Below are positions 24,882 through 34,500 of a stretch of DNA of 64,000 bases, piece after piece. The position numbers were made by a program, and so were the translations under genes. A model generated the notes under the pieces. That model was not told where the DNA came from, did not search any database, and was given only the letters and a program-made list of their open reading frames with translations. The stretch covers positions 45,428 to 109,427 of the forward strand of contig NZ_JAZAQF010000094.1 of NCBI RefSeq assembly GCF_043235035.1, given 5' to 3'. Source of the stretch: CACIAM-69d sp001698445 (GTDB taxonomy: Bacteria > Cyanobacteriota > Cyanobacteriia > CACIAM-69d). The stretch's first letter is position 1. Each line of letters starts with the position of its first letter.

Positions 24882-26852
24882 TCATCGCAGGGTCACCACC
24901 ACCCCTTGGCTTTCACGGGCCGATCGATCCACGGCGCAGAGGGCATAGGTTCCGGCCCCCAAGGCGAGCGATCGCGCTCCAGCCGCCAACAGGCGATCGA
25001 GCGTCCAACTGTTGCCCTGTTGTCGGTAAAGGGCCCAACCACGCAACCCTTCGCCACCCCCAGTCCAAGCGAGTTCTCCACCATTGACCCTCACCCCCGT
25101 GGGCGGACTCGGCGGGTTGCCGGTGGCCCTCAAGACCGGCGGCAAGGCTGGTTGGGCATAGAGTTCCTGGCGCAGTTGGTCGGCAAATCCTTGGCGGTTT
25201 TCCGCGATCGGCTCAATGTTATAGAACGCATTTCCCAAGGCCCGCTGGGCTGCCAGCTCCCGCGTGAGGGTAATTTGCTGCTCAAATTCGGCCACTGACC
25301 AAGCACTGCTGCTGCCCAATTTGTCCAAGTTGTTACCGGGGTAAACATGGGCCCCGTTGGCAATTTGCACCCACCAGTTCAGCAGGGTGCGGTAACTTTG
25401 GGCCGTTTGATCAATCCGCCAATAGAGTTGAGGCGCAACGTAATCTAACCAGCCGGCCTTGAGCCACCATTTGGGATCGGCAAACAGGCGATCGTACTGA
25501 TCCAGTCCCACAATGCCCGCCGGTTCTCCGGGGCGATAGATGCCAAAGGGGCTGATGCCGAATTTGACCCAAGGTTTGACCGATCGAATCTGTTCCGACA
25601 ACCGCTTCACCAGCTTGTTTACGTTGTCGCGCCGCCAATCGGCCAAGGTTTTGCCACCCCCCCAAGACCAGTAGGTTTGGCGATCGGGAAATTCTTGCCC
25701 CTCCACGGGATAGGGATAGAAATAGTCATCCAGGTGAATGCCGTCGATGTCGTAGCGCCGCACCACATCCAACACCACGTCCACGGCTCGGTTTTGCACC
25801 TCGGGCAGGCCCGGATCCATCCAGCGCTGCGTGCCGTAGGTGTAAACGGCGTTGGGGTAAACGGCTTCCACGTGGTTCCCGGTGCCGATCGGGGCGTTGA
25901 GGGAGGTGCGGGCCCGGTAGGGATTGAACCAAGCGTGGAGTTCCAAGTTGCGTTGGCGGCATTGCTCGATCGCGAAGGCCAGCGGGTCATAGTAAGGATT
26001 GGGTGCGCGGCCTTGGGTTCCCGTTAACCAGCGGCTCCAAGGCTCAATGCTGGAGTCGTAAAGCGCGTCTCCTTCCGGGCGAATTTGCAGGAAGATGGCG
26101 TTTAAACGGGCCGCCGCCGCTCGATCGAGCAGAGTCACCAATTCCGCCTGCTGTTGGGCGCTGGACAGGCCCGCCTTGGACGGCCAATTCACATTCCACA
26201 CGCTGGCAATCCAAGCGGCTCGCAATTCCCGTCGATGGGACAGATTCACCAACTGGGGCGGCGGCTCCCCGGGTTCCACCAAGTAGGGCGAGTTGATCGC
26301 AGGGAAATCCCGATCGGCTACCAGGGCTTGATAGAGCATGGTGGCCACTTCCGCCCGGCTGCTGGCTTGGCTGGGGCGCAGTTGCCGCAAGTTGGGAAAA
26401 TTCGCCACCAAGCGACGGTGCAAGGCTCGCTGCACCGGTTGTCGGGCATAGGTTGCGATCGCTCCGGTATCATCAAAAAAACGGCTCAGATCCAAGGTTT
26501 CGCCGCCGGTTAAGCCCAACCCATTCACCAAGGCCACCAACACATCGGCCCGCACGATCGTGGCATCGGGGCGAAAGGAACCGTCCGGGTAGCCACTGAG
26601 CAAACCCCGTTCCCAAGCCTGTTGAATCGCAGCTCGGGCCCAATGGTTAGCGGCCACATCCCGAAAGCTGCGGGGCGATCGCATGGGGGGCCGATCAACC
26701 GATCGCACCAGCAAGGCCGCGAATTGGGCCCGAGTTAAGGGGCGATCCGGTTGGAAGGATCCATCGGGAAATCCACTAATCAACCCTCGATCGGACAGGG
26801 CCGCGATGAAGGCTTGGGCCCAGTGGTTGGTGATGTCTGCAAACGTCGCCAT
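24882..26852 (-). CDS. SLH-domain protein with GHL10 glycoside-hydrolase-like domain
   Basis: 656 residues. Three S-layer-homology domains come first (ADITNHWAQAFIAALSDRGLISGFPDGSFQPDRPLTRAQFAALL; RDVAANHWARAAIQQAWERGLLSGYPDGSFRPD; a weaker third to about 180). Then a TIM-barrel GHL10/DUF187 domain (about 205-520) with AAWIASVWNVNWPSK, LNAIFLQIRPEGDALY, LHAWFNPYRA, IDGIHLDDYFYPYP and KFGISPFGIYRPG. A fibronectin-III-like tail closes it. GHL10 proteins are thought to cut cell-wall or exopolysaccharide glycans. No signal peptide precedes the first SLH domain. ATG 26852 has TTGAGGAC just upstream. Confidence 0.88.
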   Translation of the reverse strand: MATFADITNHWAQAFIAALSDRGLISGFPDGSFQPDRPLTRAQFAALLVRSVDRPPMRSPRSFRDVAANHWARAAIQQAWERGLLSGYPDGSFRPDATIVRADVLVALVNGLGLTGGETLDLSRFFDDTGAIATYARQPVQRALHRRLVANFPNLRQLRPSQASSRAEVATMLYQALVADRDFPAINSPYLVEPGEPPPQLVNLSHRRELRAAWIASVWNVNWPSKAGLSSAQQQAELVTLLDRAAAARLNAIFLQIRPEGDALYDSSIEPWSRWLTGTQGRAPNPYYDPLAFAIEQCRQRNLELHAWFNPYRARTSLNAPIGTGNHVEAVYPNAVYTYGTQRWMDPGLPEVQNRAVDVVLDVVRRYDIDGIHLDDYFYPYPVEGQEFPDRQTYWSWGGGKTLADWRRDNVNKLVKRLSEQIRSVKPWVKFGISPFGIYRPGEPAGIVGLDQYDRLFADPKWWLKAGWLDYVAPQLYWRIDQTAQSYRTLLNWWVQIANGAHVYPGNNLDKLGSSSAWSVAEFEQQITLTRELAAQRALGNAFYNIEPIAENRQGFADQLRQELYAQPALPPVLRATGNPPSPPTGVRVNGGELAWTGGGEGLRGWALYRQQGNSWTLDRLLAAGARSLALGAGTYALCAVDRSARESQGVVVTLR

Positions 26853-27255
26853 TGTCCTCAAATCCCTTGCTGCGCTGCGATCGCTTCTCGCACCCTAGCA
26901 TGGCCTTGAACTTTCGCCCCATGGCCCGATCCCCTTTTGGGCCCCGGCCAAGGGAAGGCTGATTAGGATCAAAAATCACTGCGATTGCAAGATTCAATCG
27001 GGCGATCGCCCCCAGATTCCCAAAGAAGTCCAAACACTCAGCGCCGCGATCGCCAATCGCCCGTACAATGTTGCGTGGACGCTCAACCCCGCGTCACAAC
27101 TCCGGGCGCTGTTTGTGTTCGGCAATTTGCGTTGGGCAATTGAATTTGCGCTGGGCAATTGGTTGTGACCGCTGCCGGTTGAAGCGGTTCCATAGCTTGC
27201 AACTCTTGCAACCCATTGTTTTCATTTAGCTAGGCTTTTCACAGGAGAGCGCCCC
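26853..27255. other. 403-bp divergent promoter region with a 19-bp repeat
   Basis: Lies between the SLH gene and ccmK, which point apart. It contains two tandem 19-bp units, AATTTGCGTTGGGCAATTG (27124-27142) and the same with one change (27143-27161). AGGAG at 27243-27247 is the ccmK ribosome-binding site. Confidence 0.65.
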
Positions 27256-27597
27256 ATGGCCCAAGCGGTAGGCTCGATCGAAACCAAAGGCTTCCCCGCC
27301 GTCTTGGCCGCAGCCGATGCAATGGTTAAGGCCGGGCGCGTCACCCTCGTTGGCTATATCCGCGTGGGCAGCGCTCGCTTCACCGTTAATGTGCGCGGCG
27401 AAGTGGCTGAAGTTAAACAATCCGTTGAAGCGGGCATCGCGGCGGCCGAAAACGTCTTCGGCGGCGTGGTGGAATCGTGGGTGATCATCCCGCGTCCCCA
27501 CGAGAATGTGGTGGCGGTGCTGCCCATTGAATACAACGACAAGGTGGAACAGTATCGCGTGGCGGTGGAAGGCCCGCGCCTGCTCACCTCGCGCTAG
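27256..27597 (+). CDS. ccmK: carboxysome shell hexamer protein, CcmK4-like
   Basis: A 113-residue bacterial-microcompartment domain protein forming hexameric tiles of the carboxysome shell, with a central pore for bicarbonate and RuBP. The order AVGSIETKGFPAVLAAADAMVKAGRVTLVGYIRVGSARFTVNVRGEVAEVKQSV, then WVIIPRPHENVVAVLPIEY, matches CcmK; the SARF pore segment and WVIIPRPHENVVAVLPI point to the CcmK4 branch rather than CcmK2 (usually GSGRVT and HIIARPHENLE). CcmK4 is normally encoded beside CcmK3, but here the gene is alone, followed by its own terminator. Confidence 0.93.
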   Translation: MAQAVGSIETKGFPAVLAAADAMVKAGRVTLVGYIRVGSARFTVNVRGEVAEVKQSVEAGIAAAENVFGGVVESWVIIPRPHENVVAVLPIEYNDKVEQYRVAVEGPRLLTSR

Positions 27598-27628
27598 GGC
27601 TGATTGCTAAAGGCCCCATTGGTCACTG

Positions 27629-27656
27629 GCCGCCCTTCCTCGGGCGGCTTTTGTTT
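27629..27656 (+). terminator. intrinsic terminator of ccmK
   Basis: GCCGCCC (27629-27635), loop TTCCTC, GGGCGGC (27642-27648), then TTTTGTTT. A textbook terminator 31 bases after the ccmK stop, showing that ccmK is monocistronic. Confidence 0.92.
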
Positions 27657-27698
27657 AGGCATCGAGCCTTTGGATGGGCCTAGGTCTCAGTACCATTC

Positions 27699-30600
27699 CT
27701 AATCCCAACGATCGAGGTCGTCTGACCAACGCTGTAACAGGGCCATGGCTCGATCGCGCTGGGTTTCAAAGGTGGCCGCCAGCCAGATCATTCCCGTGCC
27801 CAACGCCAGCCCCACCAACCATTTCAGGAACGACCACCGGGCATTCAGCTCCACAAAATTGGCCAGGGTCGCGGCTCCCAGCAACAGGGATCCCATCAGC
27901 AGGTAGGCGCGCACTTGCCAAAAAATGCCGGCCCCGATCGCCCCGAGGGCCAACACCAAACTCACCCAATCGGTGCTGTGCTGTGCGAAGGCCGCCCAAG
28001 CGATGATTCCCGTGCCGGCCAATCGCAGGCCATGGCGCAGAGGTCGGCCTGTAGCCCCCTGCCAAGCGGGATCAATTTCCGCCGCCAAAATTAAGCTGCT
28101 GCCCAAGGGCCCCACATAGAGCAGGGCTTCCATGGAACCGGCCAGCCACAGACTCCGCCAAATTGACCAGGTGGCAAACAGCAGCCCCAGGTAATACAAC
28201 CGGCGACGACGCAATAGGGCCGCCAACGCACCATAACTGGCGGCCACCACCATCAGCGCGGGCGGGGCGATCGACCCGGCCAGCAAGAGGCTCATGCTGG
28301 CGGGCAACCAAAGGGCAACCCGTTCCCAGGCGTTTTTTGGGGAGCGGGTTTGGCCCAAAACCGCCAGCCCGATCGCGCCGAAGGCCGCCAGGACAGGCCA
28401 ATGGGGGTCAAAGGCGGCCCAGCCAGGCAACCAAGCGCGGCCCCAACTGATCCAGGCGATCGTTTGCAAAGCCGCCAGATCCACCCACAGGCCCGAGGTG
28501 CGCCACCCCTGAACCCAGGGATAGGCCACCAACAATCCCAAGGCTGCCCAGGCCAAGGGGCCGTGGGTGGGGCCCGCCGTCAGCCACAGCAAGCCCGAAA
28601 ACCCAGTACCCACCAGCCAGTGGCCATGGGCTGCCCAGGCCAGCGTGCGGCCATTGAGGGCAAAGAGCGATCGCCCCCATCGATCGCGCCCGAGGTCATA
28701 AAACCAAGCCAGGAATCCTGCCACGACGGCAAACAACACCAGGGCATCCGTTGTGGTTCCGGCGGGCAACCAATGGCCCGTCCAAAAGAAGGCCAATTCA
28801 CCCCAACCCCAGGAGGCGATCGCCAGGGAACTGTAACTCAGCCAGCGTTGATGGGGCGATCGGGCGGCCACCCGCAAACCAATGAGCGCCACCCCCACCA
28901 TTAGCAAGCCCGTCCAACCATCCCAATAGTTCGATCGCCACAACAGGGTTAACAGGCCATAGCCCAAGGGCAACCACCGACGGCTGGGAAACTGTCGCCC
29001 CAACCGCTCTGTCGCAAACAGGCAGATAAACCCCAGCCCAAGCGTCACCACCGCATAGTGGCTGAGGGAGCCGTTCAGTTGGCGAAGGGTTTCCGCCGCC
29101 GCCAGTTCCAAGGCCGCGGCTCCCGCCCAGAGCAACCCCGGAATGGCGGCGGGCCGACCGGCCCGCCGACTGGTGAGCAACCGAAACCCGATCGCCCCCA
29201 ACAGCAGCCCAATCACCCACCCTTCCCAAAGCGCCTGGGGCTGATCCCAGTCCAGGGCCAACACCAACAGCCGCAGGGCCGTGAAGGACAACAGCAACCA
29301 GCTCACCGCTGTGGCCCAGCGATCGAGAGCTTGGCCATAGAGACGCAGCAGCGGACTCGATCGCCCCACCCCCAACCACCACAGTCCCCAAGCCACAACC
29401 AAGAGACCACTCTGCAACGTCACCCAAGGGCCAAGGGCTAGCCCGCTCCAAGACCCCACGCCGGCCCCGGTCAAGGCGGATAAGGACAACCAACCAAAGG
29501 TCACGGCCATCAGGGCCACCCACCCTTGCCGAAACCCAGGCAGCAGGGAACTGGCCCCCAAGGCCAACCCGGCCACACCTAGGGACAGAGTGAGGGACTG
29601 GGGTGAGGAAATGGCCAGGGATTGGGCCAAGACCAATCCTCCGGCCCCTAGTCCCTTGGCAGCTTTGCGGAACCTTCCGGGCCCGATCGCCGCTAACCCC
29701 AACAGAGCCAACGGGATCACCAACCAACTGAGCAAGCCCGAGGTCGCCACCTGTGCGGGGACGGTTTCCCAAACCCCATGGGTCAGTTGCACCAGGCTCA
29801 AACCCGCCAGGCCGAGACCCAGCCACCAACTGGTTTTCACCCAAGGTTGCCAAGGGGAACGATCGCCCCCGATCGCCACCAAACTCCACAGAACCAGGGC
29901 GGCTCCAATGCCCACCTGCCCCCAACCGATCGGGGCGCTGGTGGTGGGCAAGGCAAACCGGGCCAGGGCATAAACAGCGGCCAGGGCGGCCGTGAGGGTG
30001 CAGTTGGCCAGGACTTGGGGCAGCAGGGATCCCAAGGGCGATCGACTGGCAACCAGGCCGAAGCTGGCGGTGGTGAGCAAGCTGAGGGGCAAAAGCCGCA
30101 GGTTATGGGGCCAGAGGGCGAGGGCATAGGCATTGAGCAACAACAGGATTCCCAGTGCCAGGCCCAAGCCAAATTTCGCTAAATCGGGGCGATCGCGCCG
30201 CTGCTGGGCGATCGCCAGGCCCCCCGGCACGATCGGGTAAGGCAACCACAGCAGACCCAAAATCTGTTCCGGTTGCCGCAGTTCCAGCAGGGATTGGGCC
30301 GCAACCCAGAGGCTCGATCGCCAATCATCGGGCAACAGGGCCGCGGTTCCTCGGCAAGCTCCCGCCATCACCAGGGTTAAGCCCAACAAATCCGCTCTCC
30401 GCCCCGATCGCTGCAACCGTTCCCACAACAGACCTCCCGCAATCAGGGCCAAGGTCAATTGCTGCCAAGGAGCCGTGGCATCCGTCTGCCCCAGCAACCA
30501 ACCCAAGCCCACCAGCAACCAGCCAAACCCATTCAGCCCCACCTTGGCCCGGGTCGCCTCGCGAGCATCCAAAATCACCAGCAACCCAGACACCACCATC

Positions 30601-31421
30601 ACCAACGCCACATCGGCCAAGCTGGCGATCTGGGTGGCCAGGGCCCGCAACAGCAAAATCAGCAGTGAACCGGCCATCAGGGCCCGATGATGGCGCGATC
30701 GCAGTTGCCACCGGCCGGGCCAGGCGGCCGCCAGGGCAATCAACCCCGCACAAATCGTCACCCCAGCCCAAGCTTGGCCCGATGACCAGTTCCAGTGCAA
30801 TCCACAGGCCAACAGGATTAAGAGGGCAACCGATCGCCGACTCACCATCGTCCAGGCAATCATCAACCACAGTGCGCCCGCTCCAAACCAGCCCCACAGG
30901 GGCAACCCCAAACCATCGGCGGCCCAGGCATTGACCGGTAACAGCAGGGTCACCAGGGCGCGTAGGGTTTGACCCGTCAGGCGCAGTCGGGCCTGGCGAT
31001 CGGTCCAGAGGGCAGCCCCCCAAAACAAGATCGTGTACAGCAGCAGGATGCCATATTGCCCCACGCCCCCCACTTGGCTCCAAAAGCTGGCCGCCAACCA
31101 GGCAGAGGACACCACCACCAAAAACGCCCCCAACAGTAGCAACCAAACCACGCTCAGCTCAGCCGTAATGGCCCGCAGCCGACCGGGGGACTGGGTGGCG
31201 GGTTGGGGGGTGGAACTAAGGGCGGGAGCCACGGGCGATCGCGCGGTGGCGGGCAATGGACAGGTGAGCCAGGTGCTGGCCACTTCGCGCACCCAATCTT
31301 CCGACACCAACCCCAAACGCAACCACACCTCCAACCCCTCCAAAAGTCGGGGGTCAGAGGTGCGGACAGCCAATTCAATGGTTAGCAGGTGGTCGCGGTG
31401 TTGCGGAGCGAGGTCAGCCAT
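27699..31421 (-). CDS. giant polytopic membrane protein (DUF2157-like)
   Basis: 1240 residues. A short soluble head (about 1-85, with LLEGLEVWLRLGLVSEDWVREVASTWL resembling a DUF2157 start) is followed by more than 30 hydrophobic segments rich in Trp, Leu, Gly and Ala that fill the rest of the chain, ending in a short Arg/Asp-rich tail. No transport signature, catalytic residue or repeat unit is evident to me. Long DUF2157-like proteins with many helices are known in cyanobacteria and remain uncharacterised. Its mass of helices and lone position give no functional hint. Confidence 0.8.
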   Translation of the reverse strand: MADLAPQHRDHLLTIELAVRTSDPRLLEGLEVWLRLGLVSEDWVREVASTWLTCPLPATARSPVAPALSSTPQPATQSPGRLRAITAELSVVWLLLLGAFLVVVSSAWLAASFWSQVGGVGQYGILLLYTILFWGAALWTDRQARLRLTGQTLRALVTLLLPVNAWAADGLGLPLWGWFGAGALWLMIAWTMVSRRSVALLILLACGLHWNWSSGQAWAGVTICAGLIALAAAWPGRWQLRSRHHRALMAGSLLILLLRALATQIASLADVALVMVVSGLLVILDAREATRAKVGLNGFGWLLVGLGWLLGQTDATAPWQQLTLALIAGGLLWERLQRSGRRADLLGLTLVMAGACRGTAALLPDDWRSSLWVAAQSLLELRQPEQILGLLWLPYPIVPGGLAIAQQRRDRPDLAKFGLGLALGILLLLNAYALALWPHNLRLLPLSLLTTASFGLVASRSPLGSLLPQVLANCTLTAALAAVYALARFALPTTSAPIGWGQVGIGAALVLWSLVAIGGDRSPWQPWVKTSWWLGLGLAGLSLVQLTHGVWETVPAQVATSGLLSWLVIPLALLGLAAIGPGRFRKAAKGLGAGGLVLAQSLAISSPQSLTLSLGVAGLALGASSLLPGFRQGWVALMAVTFGWLSLSALTGAGVGSWSGLALGPWVTLQSGLLVVAWGLWWLGVGRSSPLLRLYGQALDRWATAVSWLLLSFTALRLLVLALDWDQPQALWEGWVIGLLLGAIGFRLLTSRRAGRPAAIPGLLWAGAAALELAAAETLRQLNGSLSHYAVVTLGLGFICLFATERLGRQFPSRRWLPLGYGLLTLLWRSNYWDGWTGLLMVGVALIGLRVAARSPHQRWLSYSSLAIASWGWGELAFFWTGHWLPAGTTTDALVLFAVVAGFLAWFYDLGRDRWGRSLFALNGRTLAWAAHGHWLVGTGFSGLLWLTAGPTHGPLAWAALGLLVAYPWVQGWRTSGLWVDLAALQTIAWISWGRAWLPGWAAFDPHWPVLAAFGAIGLAVLGQTRSPKNAWERVALWLPASMSLLLAGSIAPPALMVVAASYGALAALLRRRRLYYLGLLFATWSIWRSLWLAGSMEALLYVGPLGSSLILAAEIDPAWQGATGRPLRHGLRLAGTGIIAWAAFAQHSTDWVSLVLALGAIGAGIFWQVRAYLLMGSLLLGAATLANFVELNARWSFLKWLVGLALGTGMIWLAATFETQRDRAMALLQRWSDDLDRWD

Positions 31422-31598
31422 AAAGGGAGTCGGAGGGACACGATCGGCTTAGGAGGGGTCAACCGCCATGAGCCTAACCCGATCGCCCCGCCATCCCCCA
31501 ACCACCCGGCCAGTTCCGCCGTTGTCGGTGGGTAGTTGTTGCTGCCAACGACTGCCCGCCGATCGCTTGCCCTAGACCGATTTGATCTAGACTTCGAT

Positions 31599-34500
31599 CT
31601 AGACCGAGATGAAGTCCTGACTATTCACGAATTGCAAGGCGGGGATGCCCTGGAGACGGGCGATCGGGGTCTCGCCAGCTCGCACCAGGATCGAGTTGCC
31701 CTCTTCAACAAAAGACAAATCGGTAAATCGCAATCCACCAGCCAGAGCAATGCGGTCATTGTTAGCGAAGTAATCAGAAATGCTGTCCAGACCGCGATTG
31801 AGACCGATCACAAAGGTATCGATTCCCTCGCCACCAAAGAGCACGTCATCCCCTTGATCGCCGGAAAGCACGTCATTGCCCGCACTGCCCGTGAGGGTGT
31901 CATTCCCCTTGCCCCCAAAAAGGGTGTCGTCATCCTCGCAACCATCCAGTTGGTCATCGCCATCGTTGCCAAATAGCAAGTCATTCCCGGCGTTACCGGA
32001 CAACACATCGTTATCGGAACCCGTGCTAACGGACTGGGGCCGATCGGGATTGTTGCCGTAGAGGGTATCGTTGCCTGCTTCACCACAGAGGGTGTCGTTG
32101 CCCCGATCGCCCATCAACAGATCCAATCCCGCACCACCCCAGAGGTAGTCATTCCCCTGACCACCCCTGGCCGTATCGTTGCCATCTTCGCCCGCCAGGC
32201 TGTCGTTGCCATCATTGCCCAACAGCAAGTCTTCATTGCCGCCGCCCAACAGCAGATCGTTGCCGGTGCGATCGGGATCCCGCGTGTTGTTGTTGCCACC
32301 AATCAGGGTGTCGTTGCCCAGGTCACCGGACAGCACATCATTGCCCTTATCGCCATAGAGCAAATCGTTGTCCTTACCGCCATACACCAAGTCATCCTCT
32401 TGACCGGCATAGATGGTGTCTTGGCCCTGACCACCGTTCAGGTTGTCTTGGCCACGACCGCCGTAGAGCAGGTCATCGTCCGTGCCGGCCCCGATCGGGA
32501 CATTGCTGCCACCGCTGCCCAACAGGGTGTCGTTGCCCAGGTCACCGTAGAGCACGTCATTGCCCAAATCGCCCAGGATCAAATCATTGTCCCGGCCGCC
32601 AAAGGCCGTGTCCTTGCCGTCGCCCCCGGAAAGGGTGTCTTGACCTTCGTTGCCATAGAGCAGGTCATCGCCGCCCAAGCCAAACAACAGGTCTTGGCCG
32701 TTGGGATCGGCAATGAGGCGCACACCGGTTCCGCCGATCAGGGTGTCGTTGCCCAAGTCACCGATCAGAATGTCGTTACCCCGATCGCCGTGCAGCAAGT
32801 CGGCTTCCTTGCCGCCGCGAATGTAGTCATCCCCTTGGCCGCCAAACACCGTATCTTCACCTTCATTGGCGCTGATTACGTCGTTTTCGGTATTGCCAAA
32901 GATCAAGTCCCGATCGCTCGGATCCGGCCGGTTATCCGGGCGACCTTGGCCGCCGATGATGGTGTCGGCTCCTTGGTCACCGCGCAGGATGTCACTGCCC
33001 CGATCGCCCAGCAGAATATCGTTATCCTTGCCACCATTGATGATGTCTTGGCCATTGCCGCCAAAGATCACATCATCACCCTCATTGCCATTGAGCAGGT
33101 CGTTGCCCTCGCCCCCGCCGAGGCGATCGGCATCCACCCCGGAACCCACCGCAGCGAGATTGCCCAGGCCGCCAAAAATGGAATCGTTGCCCAGGTCGCC
33201 AATCAGTTCATCGGAACCGGGGCCGCCCCGCAGGCGATCGTTCCCCGCAAACCCCGCCACAAGATCGTTGGATGCTGTGCCCACCAAATCGTCACTACCC
33301 GGCGCGCCCAGCAGCCGATTACCGCCGCTTTCGGGCGGCGGCGGAATCACCAGCGCGGGTAGCTCAGGCACAATCAGAGGGTTGGGAATTTGCCAGGAAG
33401 CCGCCAACGGCGAGGCCACGCAACCGCAATTCGGGGCAACACCCGCCACGTCAGCAAAACTGGTGATGAAGAAGGGCAGATCCCCCAAAGCGGTGTTAAC
33501 CGGAGTGGGCGGCGTGGGCGGCGTGCTGGCCACCGAAATTCCCGGCGGCGCAATGAAAGAAATCGTGCCACTGATCAGACTGCGATTGCCTTTTACATCA
33601 ATCACATCAAAGGTCAGAAAATCCTTACCCGTGAAATCGGCCCGGGGGATAAAGAACAGATTGCCGAATTCTTCCGGAGTCAGGAGGCCCGTGCTGGTGA
33701 GTTTGCGTCCCCCATTGAACGGATCACCCACGTACAAGTCACCCAAGGCCGGTAAGCGGGTGATGTTGTAATTCTTGATGGAATCGCTGTTTGGGTCGAT
33801 CGCAGTGGGTGGCAGTCCCCCCAACCGAAACTTGACAACGCCGTTTTCGGGAGGTTCGGTCAAATCCGTGGCCGAGCCGGGAACCACGTTGAAGATCCCA
33901 TTCAAGGGAACCGGCGGTTCGGCAATAATTTCCGGGCGATCGAACAATACCGTTGCCGAATCCGGACTCAGGTTCCCCTTGTCATCCCTTGCGGAGTACT
34001 TGAAGAACCCTTTGCCATCGGGTGACTCAAACCGTAGGTTGCCGACATTGCCCGGCGGAATCGATTGCCCCGCCGACAGGGAAACCTTCGCCCCCGTCAG
34101 TGGATCGAGCAAAAACAGCGAACTCCCTGGGGGAATTTCCGTAATCACAAATTCCCGAATCGGATCACTATCAGGATCCGCCGCCGCCAAAGGAATGGAA
34201 CCATTGGGGTTATAGGGCAACACCAAATTGAGCGGGGTCGGCGGCGTATTCACGCCACCCAGCACTCGAGTCGCATCGGTCGCCGTAATCACCTGGGGAG
34301 CGAGGGGCCCCAAATCCGGGTCAAAAAGCCCAGCCGGTAGGGAGACTCGGGCCGTGTTGGTGATCACCCCAGTGGCCGTATCCGAAAGGCGACCCGACAC
34401 CTGGAAGGTTTTCGTTTCTCCAGCATTGAGCGCCAAGCCAATCCCGGGAGGAGCCAGCACATTGGGATTCCAAACGGGACTGAGCAATTCTGCCGGGGGC

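Noticed and set aside
31800..33330. Dense direct repeats that could suggest a CRISPR or minisatellite
   Set aside because: They are the coding DNA for RTX calcium-binding nonapeptides in one intact frame, with variable units and no spacer structure.
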